This document shows, one piece after another, positions 1 to 5,750 of a stretch of DNA of 5,750 nucleotides; within the stretch, counting starts at the first letter, position 1, and each line of letters begins with the position of its first letter. Below the pieces are notes generated by a model. It was not told the DNA's origin, did not search any database, and saw only the letters and a list, made by a program, of their open reading frames with translations. The stretch covers positions 1-5,750 of the forward strand of contig PAFF01000066.1 in assembly GCA_002704045.1 (NCBI GenBank), written 5' to 3'. This stretch comes from Fidelibacterota bacterium (GTDB lineage: Bacteria; Fidelibacterota; Marinisomatia; SCGC-AAA003-L08; GCA-002704045). The translations under genes and the position numbers were made by a program.

Positions 1-17
1 ATTAGAGAATTATACTT

Positions 18-2024
18 CTAGTTCAAAATTATACTGACAAGCATGACCACATCAAGTATATTGACTAAATTGTCACCATTAATATCAGCTAAATCATTTT
101 CCATATCATCATACAGAATTATTTCAACTAATAATACTATATCTAAAATGTTAATATCTTGATCTAAATTTATATCACCATTTATAAATTCATAATATTC
201 AAATGCTCCCATATCTGGGGCATTACCATAATAATCTGATTCATTTAAATCTATGACAATTTCATCATTTAACTCAAAATATGCTATACCATTATCAATG
301 CAAGAGGAATTACTTTGTAAACTATAATCTCCAAAAGGTGAAATATAAAAATCATAAAAATCAATTCCTTGGTAAGGATCAACAAATAATGGATTATCAT
401 CATCCCAGCCTAGATTACCTTCACCAATCCATCCACCCTCTACAGCACTATATAATATATTAACTTCAGGACCATCTCCTATATTTATTAACCAAGGGTT
501 AGTATTATCTTCAAAAATATTATTATCCCAAACTATTGAGTTTACCATACTAAAATATGAATTGTCATCAATATTTATTCCCCTTGCTGTACCCATACCA
601 CCATAATTATCTACAATGGTTGTACTAACAATATGAGCAATTGAATTTTTTAAATCTATACCAGCAGAATTACCTAAACCAGCTGAATTTCTAGAAACTA
701 TTGAGTTAGATATGTTTAAATTAGATGAGACTGCGCTTATACCACCATACATATTTACACTTACATTTGTACTGATTATATTTAAGCTAGAATTTGAAAC
801 TATCATACCTCCAGCACTACCACTATCGTTCGTTGAGGATGGATACCCATTAACGATGCTTAAATCCAATATTGAGATATTTTGACAATTGTTTACCGAT
901 ATGATCGAATTTATATTGTCTCCTTTTAATATAGTTAGCTCTTTTCCAGAACCTTTTAATGTAATATTTGACTGCATTACTAAACTAAAAATCTCACCTG
1001 TTTCCAATGGTGAGTAAATTCCCTCATCTAAATGTATAGTAATATTGTTTTCAATAGATGGATTAATTATTTCTAATGCATAATTAATAGTTTTTAATGG
1101 ATTATCAATACTTCCATCGTTTAAAGAATCATTTCCTGAAGGAGATACCCAAAGATCATTAATAAGAGAGCATTTGTTACTGAAAATTTCAGAAAAAACC
1201 GCTTCTGATTCAGAATGAATATCAAACCAAGCCTCTGTGAAGGAATTATCAGAACAGTTTAATACATCAAATACACTTTTATCTATTAATATGTTGCCAT
1301 TAAAGTTTCTACTAGAAAAAGTATTTGCATATTTTGAATCATTACCATTGTAAAAATTATTTTGAATATTTATATCAGATAATTCACAACCACCCATTTC
1401 CCAATAATTGTATTGTTCTATGGTATCTGCTTCAAAATATATTGCACCTCCATATTGTATGTATGGATTTCCATTATTTATAAAATTATTAAAATTAATA
1501 TTAGCATTGGACTTATAGGACAAAATTCCACCACCTTTTAATTTACGATAACCATACCAATCTGGTCCTTGAGTAATGGAACCAAGACCATTTTGAATTG
1601 TAAAGCCTATAACGGATGGTGAGATGCATTGTTCATTAAAAGACGCAATAAAAATACTGCTACCTATATAATCTTTTATGTCGTCTGATCCAAATGCTCC
1701 TAAGTTAAATTCTGCAGTAGATCCATCAATAATTGTATTATTTACATTGTCATTGGTAACTTCATATTGATTTGTAAAATCATTATATTCAAACCAATTA
1801 TTTAAATTATCAAAAATTGCCAAACTAGCTAAAACAATTGATTTATCAAGGATTATATTTTCATAATAAGTACCAGGATAAACAACAACTGTATCACCAA
1901 TTTCCGCATTATCAACACCAGATTGAATAGTTGTATAATCATGGTTGCCATTAATATCAACCCTAATAATTTCTGAAAGTGAGATCGAAATTATTAAATT
2001 TAGAATTAAAATAAGTTTTTTCAT
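18..2024 (-). CDS. secreted right-handed beta-helix protein with C-terminal dockerin-like repeats
   Basis: This is a complete 668-residue ORF, probably a secreted or cell-surface protein of unknown substrate. Residues 1-17 form a signal peptide: MKK, a hydrophobic run LILILNLIISI, then SLS before the mature part. Residues 22-100 resemble the opening of DUF1565/pectin-lyase-fold proteins (DYTTIQSGVDNA, GDTVVVYPGTYYENI). A second such opening lies at about 291-395 (LWVSPSGNDS, NPLKTINYAL, IHLDEGIY), so there may be two helix modules. Short Asn/Ser/Ile/Gly-rich rungs fill 400-500. Residues 523-610 match the end of 'choice-of-anchor Q' helices (DNPLFVDP, CIDNGI, APDMGAFEY). Residues 616-668 carry two dockerin-type calcium loops: D617-N619-D621-D623-D628 and D647-N649-D651-D658, each followed by a hydrophobic helix. 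I see no polysaccharide-lyase catalytic motif and no T9SS type A C-terminal domain. The start is supported by AGGAG six bases upstream. The fold is confident; the role (adhesion, polysaccharide binding) is inference. Confidence 0.9.
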   Translation of the reverse strand: MKKLILILNLIISISLSEIIRVDINGNHDYTTIQSGVDNAEIGDTVVVYPGTYYENIILDKSIVLASLAIFDNLNNWFEYNDFTNQYEVTNDNVNNTIIDGSTAEFNLGAFGSDDIKDYIGSSIFIASFNEQCISPSVIGFTIQNGLGSITQGPDWYGYRKLKGGGILSYKSNANINFNNFINNGNPYIQYGGAIYFEADTIEQYNYWEMGGCELSDINIQNNFYNGNDSKYANTFSSRNFNGNILIDKSVFDVLNCSDNSFTEAWFDIHSESEAVFSEIFSNKCSLINDLWVSPSGNDSLNDGSIDNPLKTINYALEIINPSIENNITIHLDEGIYSPLETGEIFSLVMQSNITLKGSGKELTILKGDNINSIISVNNCQNISILDLSIVNGYPSSTNDSGSAGGMIVSNSSLNIISTNVSVNMYGGISAVSSNLNISNSIVSRNSAGLGNSAGIDLKNSIAHIVSTTIVDNYGGMGTARGINIDDNSYFSMVNSIVWDNNIFEDNTNPWLINIGDGPEVNILYSAVEGGWIGEGNLGWDDDNPLFVDPYQGIDFYDFYISPFGDYSLQSNSSCIDNGIAYFELNDEIVIDLNESDYYGNAPDMGAFEYYEFINGDINLDQDINILDIVLLVEIILYDDMENDLADINGDNLVNILDVVMLVSIILN

Positions 2025-2030
2025 TTAATA

Positions 2031-2035
2031 CTCCT
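2031..2035 (-). promoter_or_regulatory. Shine-Dalgarno site of the beta-helix gene
   Basis: Read on the minus strand the sequence is AGGAG-TATTAA-ATG, a near-consensus ribosome binding site with a 6-base spacer to the ATG at 2024. It fixes the start of the 668-residue ORF. None of the three plus-strand genes has a comparable site at normal spacing. I could not identify a convincing promoter for this gene between here and the tRNA terminator. Confidence 0.8.
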
Positions 2036-2079
2036 AATTTAAATACAGCCAAAATAAAAAAATAAAACGATATTTGAAT

Positions 2080-2111
2080 AAATAAAAAAGCTCCTCAATT
2101 GAGAAGAGCTT
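2080..2111 (-). terminator. rho-independent terminator of tRNA-Phe
   Basis: On the minus strand AAGCTC (2111-2106) pairs with GAGCTT (2093-2088). An inner CTC/GAG pairing closes an AATT loop, with a two-base TT bulge on the 5' arm. The stem runs directly into TTTT, then A and TTT, which is the layout of an intrinsic terminator. It begins 5 bases after the tRNA 3' end, so it most likely ends the tRNA transcript. The beta-helix gene downstream then needs its own promoter or read-through. Confidence 0.75.
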
Positions 2112-2116
2112 AATTG

Positions 2117-2189
2117 TGGTTCGGGGCGGGATCGAACCACCGACACCAGGATTTTCAGTCCTGTGCTCTACCAACTGAGCTACCGAACC
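2117..2189 (-). tRNA. tRNA-Phe (anticodon GAA)
   Basis: A 73-base tRNA folds into a full cloverleaf on the minus strand. The acceptor stem is GGTTCGG paired with CCGAACC, followed by discriminator A. Bases 8-9 are TA. The D stem is GCTC/GAGC with loop AGTTGGTA. The anticodon stem is CAGGA/TCCTG with loop CTGAAAA, giving anticodon GAA (Phe). The variable loop is GTGTC. The T stem is GGTGG/CCGCC (one G-T pair) with loop TTCGATC. CCA is not encoded: the genome continues A-CAA, so CCA must be added enzymatically. A terminator follows 5 bases downstream. I see no sign of an integrated element using this tRNA. Confidence 0.96.
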
Positions 2190-2340
2190 ACTTAAACTTA
2201 TATTAAAAAACTACTGATTTTCAGTTTCTAAGTATCAAAATTAATACACGCAGATATTAATCTCAAATAGATAAAATAAATAATATTAATCAATACTAAC
2301 TCTTATTTAATTTAAATCATAATTATTCTCAATTAAATTT
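2190..2340. other. AT-rich divergent intergenic region
   Basis: This stretch separates the minus-strand tRNA from the plus-strand cluster and must carry promoters for both directions. It is almost all A and T, so TATAAT-like hexamers occur by chance and I cannot choose one. On the minus strand TTAATATAAG lies just upstream of the tRNA and is a plausible -10 region. A short palindrome CTGATTTTCAG occupies 2214-2224. I find no ORF, RNA gene or convincing operator here. Confidence 0.45.
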
Positions 2341-2529
2341 ATGCTAACATATAAAAAATATAATTGCTCATATTGTTTTCAAGAAAATTTTGTTCAGATT
2401 GAATTATCTTATTGTTCAGAATTGGTTGAACTGATTGAGGATTGTACTGTTTGTTGTAATCCAAATTCAATAACTTACAATATTGAAGATAATCAGGTTA
2501 CAATGTTTGAAATTGAAAAGACCTATTAA
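2341..2529 (+). CDS. small CPXCG-type cysteine-rich protein
   Basis: This 62-residue protein resembles the CPXCG motif-containing cysteine-rich family (Cys_rich_CPXG), whose members are 60-70 residues long and have no established function. The first cysteine pair is C9-S-Y-C12, a degenerate form of the family's CPYCG: Pro is replaced by Ser and the Gly after the second Cys by Phe. The second block, EDCTVCCNP (residues 34-41; C35, C38, C39), matches the family's EDCxVCCxP closely. The C9-x2-C12 and C35-x2-C38 pairs look like a small zinc-binding knuckle, although metal binding is inferred. C25 is an additional cysteine. There is no signal peptide, so it is probably cytoplasmic. The start gives the normal family N-terminus, but no Shine-Dalgarno is visible. 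The stop lies 2 bases before the next start, so translation is probably coupled. Confidence 0.8.
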   Translation: MLTYKKYNCSYCFQENFVQIELSYCSELVELIEDCTVCCNPNSITYNIEDNQVTMFEIEKTY

Positions 2530-2531
2530 GT

Positions 2532-3362
2532 ATGAAAAATTATCAGGGTTCAAAATGGACATCTTTAAATAGAATAAGAGGGTGGCGTCATTTTGAAGTT
2601 AAAAATATCAATAAAAAAAAGAGCGAATTAGAGCTGTTTGCAGTATGTGATAATAAAATAACATTATCAGTTAAACTTGATGAAATAAAAAATAAAAATA
2701 AATGGTTATCAGGATGGGTAAAATTAAATGATATGAATTTAGTTATAGCAACACATAACAAAGATAAATGTAAGGAGATTTTGTTTGAATTAAAATTTTT
2801 TAAAGTAAATATAAAAACTTTAGATCAATTTCCATCTATTGGGGAAATTGAAGAAAATGGATTAACTCTTAAAGAAAATGCTTTAATTAAAGTTAGAGAG
2901 GTTTATAAACAAACAGGATTACCGTGTATTGGTGATGATACGGGCTTAGAAGTCGATGCGCTTAATGGTGCGCCAGGTGTTTTTTCAGCTAGATATGCAG
3001 GTAATAATTGTACATATTTAGATAATGTCAACAAAATGTTAAGCGATCTTAAAAATATACCTCATCAAGACAGAAAAGCCCAATTTCGTACAGTTATAGC
3101 ATATAAAGATTCAAATATGGAACTTACTTGTGAGGGAATTGTTAAAGGTTACATAATGAAAGAAATAAAAGGTCTTGGAGGTTTTGGTTATGATCCCTTA
3201 TTTTATGTTACAAAGTATAAAAAAACTTTTGCAGAAATGAATATGTATGAAAAAAATAAAATATCACATCGTGGTATAGCAATTAAAAGTATGGTACAAC
3301 TTTTAATCAAGAATGAAATTATTCTTAATAAAAATATTAAGACTAGAGGGGAGCTTGCCTAG
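2532..3362 (+). CDS. rdgB: Trp-rich (TIGR02450/DUF2389) domain fused to RdgB/HAM1 XTP/dITP pyrophosphatase
   Basis: This 276-residue ORF contains two recognisable units. Residues 1-66 match the TIGR02450 Trp-rich protein family of unknown function: GSKWT (6-10), GWRHFEV (17-23), LFAVCD (35-40) and KWLSGW (57-62). Members of that family are usually stand-alone proteins of about 70 residues. Residues 68-276 form a full-length RdgB/HAM1 (about 200 residues), the house-cleaning enzyme that hydrolyses XTP, dITP and ITP to monophosphate and pyrophosphate. Visible motifs are ATHNKDK (73-79), GDDTGLEVDAL (134-144; D136 aligns with the E. coli catalytic Asp69), GAPGVFSARYAG, GGFGYDPLF (216-224), FAEM and SHR (245-247). 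No catalytic residue appears to be missing. M68 (ATG at 2733) is where ordinary RdgB proteins begin, so a separate RdgB from an internal start is possible; no strong Shine-Dalgarno precedes it. No stop codon separates the units. The gene starts 2 bases after the CPXCG gene. Confidence 0.92.
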   Translation: MKNYQGSKWTSLNRIRGWRHFEVKNINKKKSELELFAVCDNKITLSVKLDEIKNKNKWLSGWVKLNDMNLVIATHNKDKCKEILFELKFFKVNIKTLDQFPSIGEIEENGLTLKENALIKVREVYKQTGLPCIGDDTGLEVDALNGAPGVFSARYAGNNCTYLDNVNKMLSDLKNIPHQDRKAQFRTVIAYKDSNMELTCEGIVKGYIMKEIKGLGGFGYDPLFYVTKYKKTFAEMNMYEKNKISHRGIAIKSMVQLLIKNEIILNKNIKTRGELA

Positions 3363-3363
3363 C

Positions 3364-3385
3364 GACACACTGTTAACGTGCTGTC
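3364..3385 (+). promoter_or_regulatory. small hairpin at the rdgB/sprA-like junction
   Basis: GACA (3364-3367) and CAC (3368-3370) pair with GTG (3378-3380) and TGTC (3382-3385). C3381 is bulged and the loop is TGTTAAC. Together with the preceding GGGGAGCTTGCC this junction is visibly richer in G and C than its surroundings. The candidate GTG start of the SprA-like gene lies inside the 3' arm, so the structure could mask it. Only TTT follows the stem before mixed A/T sequence, so a terminator function would be weak. Function is inferred and chance pairing is possible. Confidence 0.35.
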
Positions 3386-5750
3386 TTTATATAAATCAAA
3401 TAAATTTTTGAATGAGTTTGTTCAGAAATATCATCTATGGGTAAAAATAATATTTTTTACATTAATAGGATTTTTACGTGCAGAAGAAAATGAAGGAATA
3501 ATTTTACATTCTATCCATACTAAGAATCTTTTACCCCAAATAATTAAACCCTTTGAAAATATTCCAAAAACATTAGCTTTAAAGACTTCTGACTCACTTT
3601 GGAACAATCATTTTTTTGATATTGTAGTTCCACGAAAAGATCATAGAAAATTTAATCTTTTTATAAATGTTTATAAAGATTTTAACGAATCAATTTTAAT
3701 TGAAAACAGTTTCGGTATATATCAGACATTTGATGATGTGCAATTAAGAATTCCATCAATAGTAAAACTTTCTTGGTATAGGAAATCAAATTTATACCAG
3801 AACGAAAGAGAGCAGATATATAAAAAATTTACAGAAAAGTTTACTAAGAAGAAGAGAAATAAAAAGGGTTCCAGTAGTAGGGCTTTAAGAGTGAATATTG
3901 CTGATATAGGCGATCAAGAAGTAGCATTAAATATTAGAGGAAACATCGATATAACTGGTCAAGTTATTTTTCAAGATCAAGAATTAGTAAATACCAATTC
4001 AAGGGAAGATCAAAGTTGGGATTTGGAAATAGATCAAAAACAGAGTTTTAATATTGAGGGCACGGTAGGTGAAAGAATATCTGTACTAGTTGATCAAAAT
4101 TCTGAGGCAGATTTTTCTTGGGAAAATGACATATTAATAAAGTATGAGGGTAAAGATGATGAGATTTTAAAAAGTGTTGATGCTGGTAATATAAGTTTAT
4201 CTTTGCCTTCAACACAATTTGTAACATATGGAAGCGGTAAAAGTGAGGGTTTGTTTGGTATCAAAGCAGTAAAACAGTTAGGTCCATTGTCAATGACGAC
4301 CATTTTATCAAGAGAACAAGTTAAAAAATCATCAAAATCTAAATCAGGAGATGAAACTAGCTCAGATATAGAAATTAAAGACTATAATTTCGTAAAAGAT
4401 AGATATTTTTTCATTGACGAAAATTTTAAATATGATTTTTATCCTTTGAGTGATGGATTGCATACATATCCAGCAAATGAGGATGGATTTATTCGTGAAG
4501 TCACAAATTTTAATTTATATAAACAAATACAAAACCCAGGTTCTGAAACTGCTTACGTTGAAGGAGTTGCCTATTTAAATCCTGATCCAGGATTTCAAGA
4601 AACACCAATTACAGGATATTGGATTAAATTAGCGAAAGATGTTGATTATACTCTTTATGAAAAAGGAGGTTACATTAGATTAAGTTCATCAGTTGGAAGT
4701 AATGCTCTTGCTGTGGCGTATGACATAAATAATATTTTGGAGGAAGAACAAACATATACAGATTATGATTATGTAGCAACTGGTGATGAGTTATTTGATA
4801 CTGGTTTAGATGGAGTCTTTGATAATTATGAAAATGGATGTGGTTCAAAAATTGATACAGTTTTAACTAATTTATCATATTCCAGTATTTTGCAGGAGTT
4901 GATTGATTTAGAACAAATAGAATCTATAGATAGTTTAAACCAAATGATTTTTGCAACAGAAGACGGAAATGATATTTTGATCTGTGGTCCTATTTATTGG
5001 ATGAATACAGATTGTGAAAAGTGTAGTGAATTTGATCCTAATGGTGATAATTATTTAGATGAAAATAACAATGGATTATATGATAATGGAGAGGGTACAC
5101 AGAATAATGATATACAGGACTCTGATGAGAGTTATACGGAATTTTGCGATAGTAATGATGATAATTTAGAATGTGAACCAGATTCACCTATTCAATTAAA
5201 ACTTATCAAAAGAGAAGGTATGTCTGATCCATCTAAGGATACTTGGTCTTTAATGTTTAAAAATGTATATGATTTAGGAGCAAGACAAATTAATATGGAT
5301 GATTTTGAATTAGAAATAGTACATTCTAAAGGTCTTACTGGAACAGAAACGTTTAGTCCACAAGGTAAATCCTTTTTACATATTTTTGGTTTAGATAGCC
5401 TTTCTAATAGTTCATCTCAGAGAGAAGAAATTGAAGGAGGTGATGGAATTATTGATAATGTTTCATCCATAATTAATCCATTTTATGGAGAAATAATATT
5501 ACCATTTTACAGACCTTTTTCCTATCAATCAGAATGTTATAATATTGATAATAGTAATAATCTTAATTGTGTAAATTGGGGTAATCAACATCCAGATTTA
5601 GTAGATATATATGACGATGAAGGTTTCATAAATGATAGTGATAATGATGGTTTCCCAGATGAAGGTCCTGCAATGTATTTTTCTACATCTAATAATTCAC
5701 AAGAATTAGAAAGTGAGCATCAATTTTATTTTAAAGTAAAATATTCAGAA
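3378..5750 (+). CDS. SprA/Sov-like outer-membrane secretion protein, 3' truncated by window
   Basis: One frame is open from after the rdgB stop to the right edge: 791 codons from GTG 3378, with the 3' part missing. Family members (SprA/Sov, the type IX secretion outer-membrane pore) are roughly 2,400 residues and form a very large beta-barrel. In GTG numbering, a lysine-containing N-terminus leads to a hydrophobic stretch at 20-33 (IIFFTLIGFL) and a likely cleavage site LRA|EE after residue 35. Residues 169-314 carry the strongest match to the SprA N-terminal region: LNIRGNIDITGQ, GTVGERISVLVDQNSEADF, IKYEGKDDEI, VDAGNISLSLPSTQFVTYG, GLFGIKAVKQLGPL. A DTGLDG motif is at 474-479. Acidic Asp/Asn-rich segments at 552-575 and 743-762 resemble calcium-binding loops. 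Eight cysteines cluster at 488-731. The start is uncertain: no in-frame ATG occurs before 4293, so GTG 3378, TTG 3408, or an ATG reached through an indel are the options. Bacteroidota SprA works with partner T9SS proteins, none of which is in this window. Confidence 0.82.
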   Translation, partial: MLSLYKSNKFLNEFVQKYHLWVKIIFFTLIGFLRAEENEGIILHSIHTKNLLPQIIKPFENIPKTLALKTSDSLWNNHFFDIVVPRKDHRKFNLFINVYKDFNESILIENSFGIYQTFDDVQLRIPSIVKLSWYRKSNLYQNEREQIYKKFTEKFTKKKRNKKGSSSRALRVNIADIGDQEVALNIRGNIDITGQVIFQDQELVNTNSREDQSWDLEIDQKQSFNIEGTVGERISVLVDQNSEADFSWENDILIKYEGKDDEILKSVDAGNISLSLPSTQFVTYGSGKSEGLFGIKAVKQLGPLSMTTILSREQVKKSSKSKSGDETSSDIEIKDYNFVKDRYFFIDENFKYDFYPLSDGLHTYPANEDGFIREVTNFNLYKQIQNPGSETAYVEGVAYLNPDPGFQETPITGYWIKLAKDVDYTLYEKGGYIRLSSSVGSNALAVAYDINNILEEEQTYTDYDYVATGDELFDTGLDGVFDNYENGCGSKIDTVLTNLSYSSILQELIDLEQIESIDSLNQMIFATEDGNDILICGPIYWMNTDCEKCSEFDPNGDNYLDENNNGLYDNGEGTQNNDIQDSDESYTEFCDSNDDNLECEPDSPIQLKLIKREGMSDPSKDTWSLMFKNVYDLGARQINMDDFELEIVHSKGLTGTETFSPQGKSFLHIFGLDSLSNSSSQREEIEGGDGIIDNVSSIINPFYGEIILPFYRPFSYQSECYNIDNSNNLNCVNWGNQHPDLVDIYDDEGFINDSDNDGFPDEGPAMYFSTSNNSQELESEHQFYFKVKYSE

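Noticed and set aside
281..463. 60-codon plus-strand ORF
   Set aside because: It lies entirely within the beta-helix gene on the opposite strand, has His/Gln-rich low-complexity content typical of an antisense shadow, and has no ribosome site or family resemblance.
18..2024. Pectate lyase or other polysaccharide lyase activity
   Set aside because: The beta-helix fold is evident but no lyase catalytic motif could be seen. The DUF1565 and choice-of-anchor Q features are typical of non-enzymatic surface proteins, so no enzyme name was assigned.
2150..2225. 10-base repeat GATTTTCAGT in the tRNA-Phe anticodon arm (2150-2159) and upstream of it (2216-2225), like a short attachment-site duplicate
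   Set aside because: The copy is only 10 bases, is AT-rich, lies at the 5' side of the tRNA instead of the 3' end normally used for integration, and no integrase or foreign segment is nearby.
3364..3395. Intrinsic terminator between rdgB and the sprA-like gene
   Set aside because: The stem is short and bulged and is followed by only TTT before mixed A/T bases. The next gene begins within it, so termination there is unlikely.
3412..3444. ATG at 3412 as start of a gene
   Set aside because: It reads MSLFRNIIYG and then stops; it is out of frame with the SprA-like ORF and leads nowhere.
4094..4303. 69-codon minus-strand ORF
   Set aside because: It lies opposite the most conserved part of the SprA-like protein and has no recognisable domain, so it is an antisense shadow.
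1..5750. CRISPR array, insertion sequence, or phage or defence system
   Set aside because: No regularly spaced repeats, terminal inverted repeats, transposase, integrase or nuclease motifs were seen on either strand.

Overview
The window is strongly AT-rich and looks like a marine, uncultivated bacterium of the Fibrobacterota-Chlorobiota-Bacteroidota side of the tree. Candidatus Neomarinimicrobiota (SAR406 / Marine Group A) is my best guess. Three things point that way: a secreted right-handed beta-helix protein with a C-terminal dockerin-like pair of calcium loops, a SprA/Sov-like outer-membrane protein, and a TIGR02450 Trp-rich domain. The assignment is inferred from protein style, not from a phylogenetic marker.

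Layout. The left part (18-2189) is read on the minus strand. It holds a complete 668-residue secreted beta-helix protein with its own good Shine-Dalgarno sequence. Upstream of that, on the same strand, lies a tRNA-Phe(GAA) followed by a hairpin plus T-tract terminator. A divergent AT-rich intergenic stretch (2190-2340) separates these from a tightly packed plus-strand cluster. The cluster consists of a small CPXCG-type cysteine-rich protein (2341-2529), an in-frame fusion of a TIGR02450/DUF2389 Trp-rich domain to the RdgB/HAM1 XTP/dITP pyrophosphatase (2532-3362), and the first 791 codons of a SprA-like outer-membrane protein that runs off the right edge (about 3378-5750). Gaps inside the cluster are 2 and 15 bases, so it is probably one transcript.

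How the genes may relate. RdgB removes non-canonical purine nucleotides and is housekeeping; the two small domains beside it have no established function. The SprA-like protein belongs to the family that forms the outer-membrane pore of the type IX secretion system. The beta-helix protein is the kind of surface or secreted product such a genome exports, but it ends in dockerin-like loops and shows no obvious T9SS C-terminal domain. A link between the two is therefore only a hypothesis.

The most unusual points are the Trp-rich/RdgB fusion and the start of the SprA-like gene. That gene has no in-frame ATG for about 300 codons. It shares its frame with rdgB across a single TAG, and its GTG candidate sits in a small hairpin. 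A one-base change in a T6 run would instead join it to an ATG with a compact signal peptide.
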